DNA of 64,000 nucleotides from Allocatelliglobosispora scoriae. Lineage in GTDB: Bacteria; Actinomycetota; Actinomycetes; Mycobacteriales; Micromonosporaceae. The notes under the pieces were generated by a model. That model did not search any database and was not told the origin of the DNA. It saw nothing but the letters and a program-made list of their open reading frames with translations. The translations under genes were made by a program, and so were the position numbers. Positions 32,858 to 41,180 of this stretch are shown here, piece by piece (position 1 is the stretch's first letter; every line of letters begins with the position of its first letter). The DNA lies in assembly GCF_014204945.1 (NCBI RefSeq), contig NZ_JACHMN010000003.1, forward strand, positions 2,914,001-2,978,000. The letters run 5' to 3'.

Positions 32858-35800
32858 TCAGCGCGATTCGAGCCCTGCCGTGCCTCCCGCCCGGCGTGCG
32901 AAGCTGCACAGCAGGCCACCCGCCACCGTGAGCACACCCCCGGCGATCGCCGCGTCCCCCGGCAGCCCGGTCGGAATCCCCAGGTAGACGGTGATCCCCA
33001 GGATCCGGGACAGCCCCCAGGGCAGCAGTGCCATCTGGTCGTTCCAGATCGTCAGCGCCGCCTCCAGCCCGATCGCCGCGATCACCGACCCGAGTACCGC
33101 CAGTGGCACGCCGAGCCCGACGAGCACCGCCCCGATCGCCCGTCGCGCCTGCCAGCCGTACCCGTCGCGCAGCACCAGCCCGGCTGCGACGAAGACCCAG
33201 CAGAACGCGGCGAACGCGATGGTGATGTAGACCGCCCGCGAGGTCGGCGCGGTCCAGAACTGGAACCAGTAGCGTCCCGGTCCGCGGCCGGACAGGGCGA
33301 CGAGCAGCACCACCGTCCGCAGCAGCGCCGCACCGCCGACCGCGGCCCAGAGGTGGAACGGGTCGCGGCCGCGCACCAGCAGCCGCAGCACGACACCGAA
33401 GAGCAGCCAGGCACCGAGCACGAGCACCAGGTGCGCCGGTGCCGTGAACCAGGTGAAGACCGACCGGCTCGCCACCAGCGCGGCGACGGGCAATGCGAGC
33501 ACCAGCACCCGATCGGTCCGGGTCGGCGTCACGTCGAGGTCGGCCACGCGCCATGGCCGGGTCGCGCCGAGCCACAGCCCGCGCAGCGCCGCCGAACCCG
33601 GTAGCCCCGGGCCCAGCAGCCGCCGGCCGAGAGCGCTGCCGAGCAGCAGCCCGATCAGGACCAGACCGAGCAGGCCCCGGGCCAGCCACGACATCAGCTC
33701 GTCGCGGTCGGCGCGGTGCATGCCGATGTCGGCGGCGGTGAAGTTGTAGGCGGGCAGGTCGACGTCGCCGCCGTAGCGGTGGACATGGGCGTCGCGGGTC
33801 TTCCCGTAGCGCTCCTCGGCCTCGTGCCAGGCCCGGAAGGCGTCGTCGGACCCGGTGTCGAGCCACTGGGCGTGGCGCAGGAACATCGTCCGGTAGTCGG
33901 AGAGGGTCTGGAAGAGGTCCGCCTGGTAATCCGCGGCGGCTTCGAACCGGCGCCGGAGTTCGGGATCGCGCCACGAGGCCTCGGGGGTCGCTTCGACGAG
34001 GTAGGCGATCCGGCCGGCGAGCACGGCGGCCTGCTCGCCCTCGGCGATCACCTCGTCGATGTGGTCCCGGGTGACCTGGTAGATGCTGTCCAACGCGGCG
34101 GAGTCGCCGGTGACGATGTCCCACTCGAAGATCCACATCATCGGCGGCGGTTGGAGGCCGAGGGCTTTGACCGTGTTGTCGGCGTACCGGCTGAGGTAGA
34201 GGCCCTTGGTGATCGCCTCGCGGGAGAGCGCCATGGCCTCGCCCACGGCGGCGACCGTCGCCGGGTCGGTGGAGAGGGTCTGGCGGATCCAGTCGGCGGT
34301 GATCGCCGCCGGGTCGGCGTCGGGCTGCCAGGCGAGCCGGGCCGCGGCATAGGTGTTGAGGTCGTAGAGCTGCCAGAACCCGGTCCGCAGGTAGAGCGAC
34401 ATCGGTCCGGCTCGCAGCGGTCCGCCGTCCTGGGTCCAGGTCCACACGCCCTCGATGTGCGGGTTGGCCGACAGGGCGTACTGCAGTGCCTGCCGGTGCA
34501 GGTCGGTGAGGTCGTTGGGGAACGCGCCGAACCCCTCGAACTCGCGCCGGGACTGGAACTCCACGATCCGCCGCTGGTCGCCGACGGTGAGGGTCTCGTT
34601 GAGCGGCAGGTGGCTGTAGAAGTCGCCGAGGGAGTATTTCGTCGAGACGACGAGGTGCGGGTCGTTGAAGCCGCCGAGCACCGTCTCATAGGACGCCGGG
34701 TTGGTGTGCAGGTCGCCGACGGCGCCGACGCCCACGGTCCAGGTGCGGAAGATGACATCCTTGCCCGCCGGTCCGGCGGCGCCGAGCAGCGCGGTGAGCA
34801 TGGCGCGGACCGCCTCGGGGGTGGTGACGGCGATGCGCGAGCTGTAATCCCAGCCGTGCTGCTGGTAGACGTCGCCGCCCTCGCCGATGCGGACCATCAG
34901 CCCGGCGAGGAACGGCATCCGGTCGAAGAGCTCGGCGAGCCCGGCCCGGTAGACCGCCCAGAGCTGGTCGTTGCTCGTGTCGAGACCGCCCGCCACCCGG
35001 TCGAGGTAGCGCTCCAGCGGCGGCGAGAGCGCCAGCATGTCGGTCATCAGGAAGACCTTCATGCCCATGTCGTGGGCGTATCGGAAGACCGGTCCGAACG
35101 CGGCGACCATCGCCTGCGCGGTGGCGAGGTGGGTGTCGCCCGCCGGATAGACGGCGTGCCCGTCGCCGACGCCGGCGAAGGTGACGTACTCCAGGAATCC
35201 GGGCACGACCACGCCGTTGTAGCCCTGGGCCAGCGAGTGGTCGACGAACTGGCGGAACTGCTCGGCGATCCGGTCCACCGCCGCCTGGTCCACCCACGGC
35301 GCGGCCGGGAGCAGCGCGGATCCGACGACATCGGTGTTGAGGGAGTAGTCGGTGCCGGCCGCGAACGCCGTCCGGTCGGGCTCCCGGCCGACCGAGCCCG
35401 CGTCGGTGAGCCGCAGCCCGAGCTTGGGCGTGATCACGCCGCGCTGGATCTCGGCACCCGACCTGATCCGGTCGGCGACCGCGTAGAGCCCGGCGACCGC
35501 GCCCGCGACGTCTCCGGCGGCGACCGTCAGATCGGCACCGGCACCGTCGATCCGGAACGCCTCGGCGGATGTACCGACCGCGGCACCGAGCACGACCCGC
35601 AGCGTCCCGGGCCCGGTCGCGTCCGGTGCGATCCGAGGCCGGGCGAGGCCGCGCGCGACCAGCGCGTCGGCGACGCTCTCGGCGGCGAGTCCCAGCCGCG
35701 CGCCCTCGGGCACGGCGATCGCGGCGACCGGTGGCGCCGCCGCCATCGGCTCCGCGGGCCGTGGGGTGACCGATTCGACGGGTACGCGCACCGGCGTGAA

Positions 35801-35914
35801 CGACAATCCCAGCGTCCCGCCGATCCCCTGGGCGACGGCCGCTCCGACGAGGAGCAGCACCACGGCGATCCCGAGGGGGAGGTGCGGGCGGCGAAGGCGA
35901 GGGGAGGCTGGCAC
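32858..35914 (-). CDS. Membrane-anchored GH67-like glycosidase fused to a polytopic domain
   Basis: The 1018-residue protein begins with an N-terminal membrane segment (about 12-35). Residues about 60-155 resemble the GH67 N-terminal domain. A large region (about 165-720) has alpha-glucuronidase-like barrel features: NGVVVPGFLEYVTF, MGMKVFLMTDMLAL, MVRIGEGGDVYQQHGWDYSSR and GVWTWTQDGG. From about 742 to 1005 there are roughly seven hydrophobic helices. The GTG at 35914 starts the signal anchor. Known GH67 enzymes are soluble, so the fusion is unusual. It could process glucuronic-acid-bearing glycans at the cell surface or be involved in envelope polymer handling. No transport gene is adjacent on its strand. 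Confidence 0.75.
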   Translation of the reverse strand: MPASPRLRRPHLPLGIAVVLLLVGAAVAQGIGGTLGLSFTPVRVPVESVTPRPAEPMAAAPPVAAIAVPEGARLGLAAESVADALVARGLARPRIAPDATGPGTLRVVLGAAVGTSAEAFRIDGAGADLTVAAGDVAGAVAGLYAVADRIRSGAEIQRGVITPKLGLRLTDAGSVGREPDRTAFAAGTDYSLNTDVVGSALLPAAPWVDQAAVDRIAEQFRQFVDHSLAQGYNGVVVPGFLEYVTFAGVGDGHAVYPAGDTHLATAQAMVAAFGPVFRYAHDMGMKVFLMTDMLALSPPLERYLDRVAGGLDTSNDQLWAVYRAGLAELFDRMPFLAGLMVRIGEGGDVYQQHGWDYSSRIAVTTPEAVRAMLTALLGAAGPAGKDVIFRTWTVGVGAVGDLHTNPASYETVLGGFNDPHLVVSTKYSLGDFYSHLPLNETLTVGDQRRIVEFQSRREFEGFGAFPNDLTDLHRQALQYALSANPHIEGVWTWTQDGGPLRAGPMSLYLRTGFWQLYDLNTYAAARLAWQPDADPAAITADWIRQTLSTDPATVAAVGEAMALSREAITKGLYLSRYADNTVKALGLQPPPMMWIFEWDIVTGDSAALDSIYQVTRDHIDEVIAEGEQAAVLAGRIAYLVEATPEASWRDPELRRRFEAAADYQADLFQTLSDYRTMFLRHAQWLDTGSDDAFRAWHEAEERYGKTRDAHVHRYGGDVDLPAYNFTAADIGMHRADRDELMSWLARGLLGLVLIGLLLGSALGRRLLGPGLPGSAALRGLWLGATRPWRVADLDVTPTRTDRVLVLALPVAALVASRSVFTWFTAPAHLVLVLGAWLLFGVVLRLLVRGRDPFHLWAAVGGAALLRTVVLLVALSGRGPGRYWFQFWTAPTSRAVYITIAFAAFCWVFVAAGLVLRDGYGWQARRAIGAVLVGLGVPLAVLGSVIAAIGLEAALTIWNDQMALLPWGLSRILGITVYLGIPTGLPGDAAIAGGVLTVAGGLLCSFARRAGGTAGLESR

Positions 35915-36008
35915 CGCGCCATGCTAAAGGACCGGAGGGCTCCGCGCTGACCTGGGGATTCGGGGCTGACTGCCGCGGCAGCCTGGGGAAGCCGTCAGAT
36001 GCGATGCC

Positions 36009-36244
36009 TCAGGCCGGATCGAATCTGCCGTAGGGCCAGTTGCCGGGAGCGAGCGGGTCGGCGCTGGTGTAGAAGCCGCGCAGGTTGGCGGGTGATCTCC
36101 TCGTTGGTCAGCGTCCCGTCGCCGTCCGAGTCATAGGCGCCGAGGATCGCTTCGGCGACGGGTCCCATGACGCGCCGTCGGGCGGTACTCGGGCGCCGCA
36201 GACGAGGCGGCGGGCGAGCTCCCGGCCTGCACATCGTTGATCAT
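36009..36244 (-). pseudogene. Decayed EF-hand (calerythrin-like) gene
   Basis: A good ribosome binding site (GAAGGGAG) precedes an ATG at 36244, but that frame is lost after about 25 codons. Another frame gives MGPVAEAILG and a complete EF-hand loop DSDGDGTLTNEE. A one-base excess in the run of C after ATCAC then shifts the frame again, and the natural end reads NLRGFYTSADPLAPGNWPYG. That ending is typical of bacterial calerythrin-type calcium-binding proteins. At least two frameshifts make it non-functional. It starts 29 bp after the decayed idi gene on the same strand. Confidence 0.75.
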
Positions 36245-36272
36245 GATGGTGCTCCCTTCGGGTGACGGTTCG

Positions 36273-36775
36273 TCACGGCCAGAGCCCGCGCAGAGCCGAG
36301 GGCAGCGACGACGGTGGTGCGGTCGGCCACTGCCGCGGGTCGGCGCCGAGCTGCGCCAACTGCTCGATGGTCACCCGGCTCCACGGCGAGAGCGTGACTG
36401 GTCGTCGGCCGCGCTGTTCACGAGCCGCTGCCACGGCACCCACCGGGCCGCCTGCACCTCGTCGGGGTGGGGGGTGATGGTGCTGCCCGCCGACACCCGG
36501 AGCACCGGACCCATCTCGTTCTCCCGCACGCCCGCCATCTCCGCCTCGTAGCGCACCGAGCCCAGGACGAGGCGAGCCTGGGCTGCCCACGTGCCCAGCT
36601 CGGCGCCGAGCCGCCGGTTGACGGCATCGATGAGCCGCTCCCCGGGCATCGGGTGGCCGCAGCAGCTGTTGGTCCAGACCCCCGGGAACGCCTGCGAGCG
36701 GCAAGGCGGCTTTCCGCGTGACGGAACGCCGTGATCCCGCCAGCGTGTGCTTCGCTTCCGTGACGTGGAACGACC
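36273..36775 (-). pseudogene. idi: Decayed isopentenyl-diphosphate delta-isomerase (type 1)
   Basis: The diagnostic type 1 IDI segment FPGVWTNSCCGHPMPGE is present with its catalytic Cys, followed by AVNRRLGAELG, ENEMGPVL and HPDEVQAARWVPW. The C-terminus (LSPWSRVTIEQLAQLGADP to LRGLWP) lies in a different frame, and the N-terminal RRSVTRKAA piece lies in yet another. The first 40 or so residues are missing. Two frameshifts and the truncation make it a pseudogene. Intact IDI interconverts IPP and DMAPP for isoprenoid synthesis. Confidence 0.85.
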
Positions 36776-36845
36776 GCTGTCGGCGGCGTCGTGAAGGGTG
36801 CCAACGTGGTCTGGCTGCGCTGCAAGGGTCTGCGAGGAGTCGGTC

Positions 36846-38066
36846 ATGAGTGAATTCGTTTTGACGGAGCGCCATCGACGCCTTCGTGAGGAGGTACGGC
36901 ACTTCGCCGAACATGTCGTGCGGCCTCGAGTAGCCGAGATGGAGGCGGCCCAGGATGTGCAGCATGAGCTCCCTCGGCTGATCTCCGCGCAGGGTTGGAT
37001 CGGCGTCACCATCGACCGGGAGTACGGCGGTATGGGGCTTGGGCACCTCGCCAAGACCCTCGTCATCGAGGAGCTGTCCCGCGTGAGCGGCGCCATGGGA
37101 GCGATGGTTCAGGCCTCCCTGCTCGGCACCGCCAAGATCATCAACTTTGGCGATGAGGCTCAGCGGCTGAGATGGTTACCGGCCATTGCCGCAGGTCACT
37201 GCCTGCCCACGATCGCGGTCACCGAGGCGGCCTCGGGCAGCCACGTCCTCGGCATGACCTCCTCGGCCACCAGGGACGGGGACGCTTACGTCTTGAACGG
37301 AAGGAAGGTCTACGTCGGCAACAGCCACGTCGGCGACCTGCACGGAGTGGTGGTGCGTACGGGCATCGGCTCCCGAGGGCTGTCGGCCTTCCTCGTCGAG
37401 GCCGACCGGCCGGGACTGTCGCTGGGCGCCCACCGGCCGGCCATGGGGCTGCACGGCTTCAGCTTCGGCGAGCTCGTGTTCGAGAACTGCCGGGTGCCCG
37501 CAGCGAGCATGCTGGGCTGCGAAGGCGACGGGCTTGCCGTCGCCTATTCGTCGAGCGTCCTCTACGGCAGGCCGAACCTGACCGCGGTGGCACTCGGCAT
37601 CCATCAGGCGCTGATGGAGGAGACGCTGGCGTTCGTCTCGGAGCGGCATCGATATGGCGCCTCGCTGTCCGCGCTACCGACGATCAAGCTGAAGGTAGGT
37701 CAGATGCAGAGCCGGCTGATGACGGCACGACTCACCGCCTACCACGCGGTGCAGTTGCTGGATGAGGGGCTACCGTGCGACTCCGAATTGATCAACGCGA
37801 AGCTCGTCAATGTGAGTTGCGCGTTGGACTCGGCTCGCGACGCCATGGAGATCCATGCCGCCTGTGGGCTGTTCCCCGACCGGCCGGTCGAGCGGTACCT
37901 GCGCGACGCCCACCACATCTTCGCCCCTGCCGGCACGTCGGACATCCAGCTGCTGCGGCTGGCGGAGGTAGCGCTTTGCCTGTCCCAAGGCGAGTGGTCC
38001 AGGTCCGTCGGTGACCATCGGCCGGCGGGAGCGGAAGCACCCTCGTCCGGTACGGCGAACCGTTGA
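36846..38066 (+). CDS. Acyl-CoA dehydrogenase family protein
   Basis: The 406-residue flavoprotein follows the acyl-CoA dehydrogenase plan: helical N-domain, middle beta domain (AVTEAASGSHVLGMTSSATRDGDAY) and C-terminal helical domain (RHRYGASLSALPTIKLKVGQMQSRL, then PAGTSDIQLLRL). The ATG at 36846 has GAGGAG ten bases upstream. It heads an operon with a cupin and an EF-hand protein. Base composition is a little lower in GC than neighbours, hinting at acquisition. The substrate is unknown; in such clusters these enzymes often act on a carrier-bound or secondary-metabolite substrate. Confidence 0.9.
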   Translation: MSEFVLTERHRRLREEVRHFAEHVVRPRVAEMEAAQDVQHELPRLISAQGWIGVTIDREYGGMGLGHLAKTLVIEELSRVSGAMGAMVQASLLGTAKIINFGDEAQRLRWLPAIAAGHCLPTIAVTEAASGSHVLGMTSSATRDGDAYVLNGRKVYVGNSHVGDLHGVVVRTGIGSRGLSAFLVEADRPGLSLGAHRPAMGLHGFSFGELVFENCRVPAASMLGCEGDGLAVAYSSSVLYGRPNLTAVALGIHQALMEETLAFVSERHRYGASLSALPTIKLKVGQMQSRLMTARLTAYHAVQLLDEGLPCDSELINAKLVNVSCALDSARDAMEIHAACGLFPDRPVERYLRDAHHIFAPAGTSDIQLLRLAEVALCLSQGEWSRSVGDHRPAGAEAPSSGTANR

Positions 38067-38178
38067 TCTTCGTCACGGCTCGGGCGGGGCGTCCCCGATC
38101 GAGCTCCTTTCCGTGCGGCGGAACGCGCGCTGGGCGGGCCGTAAAAACCGGCGCACGATGACGGAAAGGAGTGTGGAT

Positions 38179-38613
38179 GTGAGCAGCGGGTCGATCGAGG
38201 AACCCGGTGACGTTCGGGACTGTGTCCTGATCCCGGGCGGGGGTCGTCAGTTCGAGGGGCGGCAGAACGTTTCCTACTTCGAAGGGATATCGGCGCAGTC
38301 CGCCGGATCCAAGGCGCTGTGCCTCCATGTGATGCGGCTGCCGCCTGGCGGGCACGCCGAACCGCACCTGCACGCCGACCACGAGTCTGCGGTCTATGTC
38401 ATCAGCGGGACGGTGGAGCACCGGTGGGGAGACGGACTGAGGGAACGCATGCTGGTCCTGCCGGGTGACTTCCTCTACATCCCGGCAGGTGTGCCGCACG
38501 CCCCCTACAACGCCAGCGATACCGAGCCCGCGGTCGCGGTGCTCGCGCGAACGGACCCGAACGAGCAGGAGAGCGTGGTGCTGCTGCCCGACCTCTCCGT
38601 ACCGGATCGCTGA
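38179..38613 (+). CDS. Cupin-domain protein
   Basis: The 144-residue protein is a single small beta-barrel cupin. Metal-ligand motifs are visible as GGHAEPHLHADHESAVYVISG (His-rich first motif) and PGDFLYIPAGVPHAPYN (second motif with His). The GTG at 38179 is chosen because AAAGGAG lies seven bases upstream; an ATG at 38158 is in frame but has no ribosome site. It sits between the acyl-CoA dehydrogenase and EF-hand genes in one operon. It may be an isomerase, dioxygenase or sugar-binding protein. Confidence 0.88.
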   Translation: MSSGSIEEPGDVRDCVLIPGGGRQFEGRQNVSYFEGISAQSAGSKALCLHVMRLPPGGHAEPHLHADHESAVYVISGTVEHRWGDGLRERMLVLPGDFLYIPAGVPHAPYNASDTEPAVAVLARTDPNEQESVVLLPDLSVPDR

Positions 38614-38632
38614 ATTCCATAAAGGAGGCAGC

Positions 38633-39181
38633 ATGCTGAACCATGCGCAGGTGGTGAAGATCCGTCGGCTGTTCCTGCTCTACGACAGCGACCGCGACGG
38701 GCGGTTGACGAGGGGCGATTACGAACTGGCGGTCGCCCGGTTCCAGGCCCATATCGGTGCGGCGGACACCTCGCCGCGGGTGCTCCGGATGCGGGAGCTG
38801 CTCGTCGGCCGCTGCTGGGCCGCTAACGCCGTCATGGACGGCGACGGCGACGGAATGATCAGCGTCGACGAGTTCGTGACGGCCCACGAGCGCCTGCTTG
38901 CCGCCGTCGACGCCGAGCAGCAGCTCCGCGACCGTGCCGCGGTCCTGTTCGAGGTCATCGACGAGGCAGGGAGGGGCGAGATGTCCCTGGCCGATTACCT
39001 GGCTGCGTTCAGCGCGTGGGGCGCTCCGGAGGAGTCCGTCCGTCGCTCTTTCCGGGTGATCGACTCCGATGGAAGCGGTCGGGTGACCCGCGACGAGTTC
39101 GAGGAGCATTCGATCGCGTATTTCCGCACCGATGACCTGAACGGTCCCGGTGCCGCCTTCTTCCCCCATCCGAGTCCGTAG
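38633..39181 (+). CDS. EF-hand calcium-binding protein, calerythrin-like
   Basis: The 182-residue protein has four EF-hand positions. Three look able to bind calcium: DSDRDGRLTRGD (18-29), DGDGDGMISVDE (69-80) and DSDGSGRVTRDE (144-155). The third (DEAGRGEMSLAD, 110-121) lacks ligands. The arrangement is like bacterial calerythrin and sarcoplasmic calcium-binding proteins, acting as a cytoplasmic calcium buffer or sensor. AAAGGAGG precedes the ATG at 38633. It is third in the operon after a cupin and an acyl-CoA dehydrogenase, and a decayed relative lies 2.4 kb away on the other strand. Confidence 0.92.
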   Translation: MLNHAQVVKIRRLFLLYDSDRDGRLTRGDYELAVARFQAHIGAADTSPRVLRMRELLVGRCWAANAVMDGDGDGMISVDEFVTAHERLLAAVDAEQQLRDRAAVLFEVIDEAGRGEMSLADYLAAFSAWGAPEESVRRSFRVIDSDGSGRVTRDEFEEHSIAYFRTDDLNGPGAAFFPHPSP

Positions 39182-39197
39182 GCGCCGCCTGCGGATG

Positions 39198-39226
39198 GTC
39201 CTGGGGCGGCGCGGCCGTCCCAGGAC
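39198..39226. terminator. Terminator between convergent genes
   Basis: A stem of eight plus four base pairs (GTCCTGGG and CGGC with their complements, one mismatch) closes on a three-base loop, just after the EF-hand gene and before the end of the amidase gene. Confidence 0.6.
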
Positions 39227-39245
39227 TCACGATGATGTGTGCTGA

Positions 39246-39884
39246 TCAGAGGCCGAGGAACAGGGCGATGCCCTGGGCGTGGCCGCGTGCGGTGGCGGTG
39301 ATGAAGTCGGCGCGCTTGAGCAGGTTGGCGTTGGCGACCGTGTCGATGAAGAGGTTCTCGGTGAGCACGGCCGGCATCGCGGTCTCCCGCAGCACGTGCA
39401 GGTTCTGCTCCTTCAGGCCCCGGTCGGTGACGGCGGCGACCGTCCGCATCCCGGCGATGACCTTCGAGTGGATGTTGTTGTGCAGCCGGAGGGTGGTGCC
39501 GCCGAGACCCGGGTAGCGGTAGCTCTCGAAGCCGGTGCCGCCGCCGGCGTTGATGTGGATGCTGATGAAGATCGCCGCGCCCCAGGCGTTGGCGTCGTCG
39601 GTGCGGTAGGTGAGGCTGCGGGTGATGTCGGTCGTGCGCGACATGCGGACGTCGACGTTCCAGTTCGCCTTGAGGATGTCGCGGGTCTGCAGGGCGATGC
39701 TCAGGGTGACGTTCTTCTCCTGCAGGCCGTTGGCGACCGCGCCGGGGTCGGTGCCGCCGTGGCCGGGGTCGATGTAGACCTTGGGAGCGGCGGCGAGGGC
39801 GGGAGTGGCGAGCCATGGCGCCACGGCGAGTCCGGCGGCGGCGGCGAGCAGGGTACGGCGCCGCGCGACAGAGTGACCGGTCAT
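39246..39884 (-). CDS. Secreted N-acetylmuramoyl-L-alanine amidase (Amidase_3)
   Basis: The 212-residue enzyme cleaves the amide bond between MurNAc and the peptide stem of peptidoglycan. The signal peptide (1-32) begins ARRRTLLAAAAG, which could be Tat-type. The zinc ligands and catalytic Glu are visible: His in YIDPGHGGTDPGA, Glu in LQEKN, His in FISIHINAG and Glu in VLTENLF. There is no separate wall-binding domain. It converges on the EF-hand gene. Confidence 0.94.
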   Translation of the reverse strand: MTGHSVARRRTLLAAAAGLAVAPWLATPALAAAPKVYIDPGHGGTDPGAVANGLQEKNVTLSIALQTRDILKANWNVDVRMSRTTDITRSLTYRTDDANAWGAAIFISIHINAGGGTGFESYRYPGLGGTTLRLHNNIHSKVIAGMRTVAAVTDRGLKEQNLHVLRETAMPAVLTENLFIDTVANANLLKRADFITATARGHAQGIALFLGL

Positions 39885-40048
39885 GGGGGTGCACCTCTCA
39901 GTGGGGGGCGAGGTGGAGCGGGGTGGTGCGACTGTATCGCATGCGAATCAATCAATGAAGGTCTCTTGCGTAAATCTATGATCACGGGAAGGTATTCTTC
40001 ACTGCTCCCGCTGACTACCGCCCGGTAGTGTCGCGGCATACTCACGCG

Positions 40049-40636
40049 ATGGAGATCCGCATCGGCGTACCCGGAGATCGGCAAGCGCTCGCCACCACGC
40101 TCGCCGAGGCGTTCGACGACGACCCGGTCTGGACCTGGCTCCTGCCCGAGTCGCAGCGCCACGAGCGGCTCGTGCGGATCTTCGGGGCACTGCTGCGCTT
40201 CGCGCTGCCGCGAGGACACGTCTACACCACCGCCGACCGCCGTGCGGTGGCGATGTGGTCACCGCCCGGCGAGTGGAGGCTGCCCCTGCCGGCCCTGGTC
40301 AAGGCCGCACCCGACATGGTCCGGGCGGCCGGTCCGCACCTGCCGCGGCTGCTCGGACGCCTCGGCGCCATCGAGAAGCTGCACGGCCGCCAGGGGCCGA
40401 ACCACTGGTACCTCGAGTTCATCGGCACCGCCACCGGCAGCCGGGGCGCCGGGGCCGGATCGGCGCTGATGGGCCAGGCGCTGCAGCGGTTCGACGCGGC
40501 CGGGATCGCGACCTACCTGGAGTCGTCGAACCCGCGCAACCTCGGCTTCTACCGCCGTCACGGCTTCGCCGTCACCGGCGAGCACACCTTCAGTGCCGGA
40601 CCGCCGCAGTGGACCCTCTGGCGCGACGCCCGCTAA
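40049..40636 (+). CDS. GNAT-family N-acetyltransferase
   Basis: The 195-residue protein has a GNAT fold with the acetyl-CoA loop GSRGAGAGSALMGQAL and the closing ESSNPRNLGFYRRHGF. The ATG at 40049 (MEIRIGVPGDRQ) is chosen over the upstream GTG at 40028. The stop overlaps the end of the ankyrin gene on the other strand. Substrate unknown. Confidence 0.9.
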   Translation: MEIRIGVPGDRQALATTLAEAFDDDPVWTWLLPESQRHERLVRIFGALLRFALPRGHVYTTADRRAVAMWSPPGEWRLPLPALVKAAPDMVRAAGPHLPRLLGRLGAIEKLHGRQGPNHWYLEFIGTATGSRGAGAGSALMGQALQRFDAAGIATYLESSNPRNLGFYRRHGFAVTGEHTFSAGPPQWTLWRDAR

Positions 40637-41040
40637 GCGGGTTTCGCCGCTGCCGCAGTCAGCAGGTCGACCATCTCCGGCAGGTCGAAGAAGTGTGCGA
40701 TCTCCAGGGCTGAGCGACCCCCGGCGGCCGGGTCGGCGCCAGCCGCGAGCAGCGCGCTGACGGTCTCGGCGTTGCGGCGGAAGACGGCCGCACCGAGGGC
40801 CGTCTGGCCCCGGTCGTTGACCCTGCTCGGGTCGGCACCGGCGGCGAGCAGCGCGCTCACCGTACCCGGATGGTTGTGGTATGCCGCGAGGATCAGCAGC
40901 GAGTCGCCCGTGCCGCCGGTGAGGTTGACCGGCACCCCCGCGTCGACGGCGCCGAGCAGTTCCTCGGTCTTACCCTCCCGGGCCAGGTCCAGCACGCTCT
41001 GCAGGAAGGCGAGTTCTTCGTCGGTCAGCGGCTCGGGCAT
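40633..41040 (-). CDS. Ankyrin-repeat protein
   Basis: The 135-residue cytoplasmic protein is built of about three ankyrin repeats; [13 protein letters not shown] and [23 protein letters not shown] show the consensus helix-turn-helix. It is a small protein-interaction module. In actinomycetes such genes often sit beside catalase, and here the catalase gene at 41181 is divergent from it, suggesting a role linked to catalase. Confidence 0.92.
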   Translation of the reverse strand: MPEPLTDEELAFLQSVLDLAREGKTEELLGAVDAGVPVNLTGGTGDSLLILAAYHNHPGTVSALLAAGADPSRVNDRGQTALGAAVFRRNAETVSALLAAGADPAAGGRSALEIAHFFDLPEMVDLLTAAAAKPA

Positions 41041-41057
41041 GCGGCCAGTCTAGCCAG

Positions 41058-41085
41058 AACTTGATTGGATCCAGATTGAAAGCCC
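41058..41085. promoter_or_regulatory. AT-rich promoter region of the catalase gene
   Basis: TTGATTGGATCCAGATTGAA lies between the ankyrin and catalase starts and is the only AT-rich patch there. It is a candidate site for a Fur/PerR-type peroxide regulator, but no such gene is nearby and the palindrome is weak. Confidence 0.3.
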
Positions 41086-41180
41086 GCGTCGGGGGTATGC
41101 GGTACATGCGGATTCTGCTGGTTTGCCAGCATCGGGAGGCGGTGGGCCAGCAAAATCGTAACGAACCCGAGGAGAGTGCC

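Noticed and set aside
33716-35950. Long plus-strand open frame opposite the GH67-like gene
   Set aside because: It is rich in Gly, Val, Asp and Arg with no domain, typical of antisense frames in GC-rich DNA. The minus-strand frame has recognisable motifs and membrane helices.
38011-38178. Longer start for the cupin gene at 38011 or 38158
   Set aside because: No ribosome binding site precedes these codons, whereas AAAGGAG sits at the right distance from the GTG at 38179.
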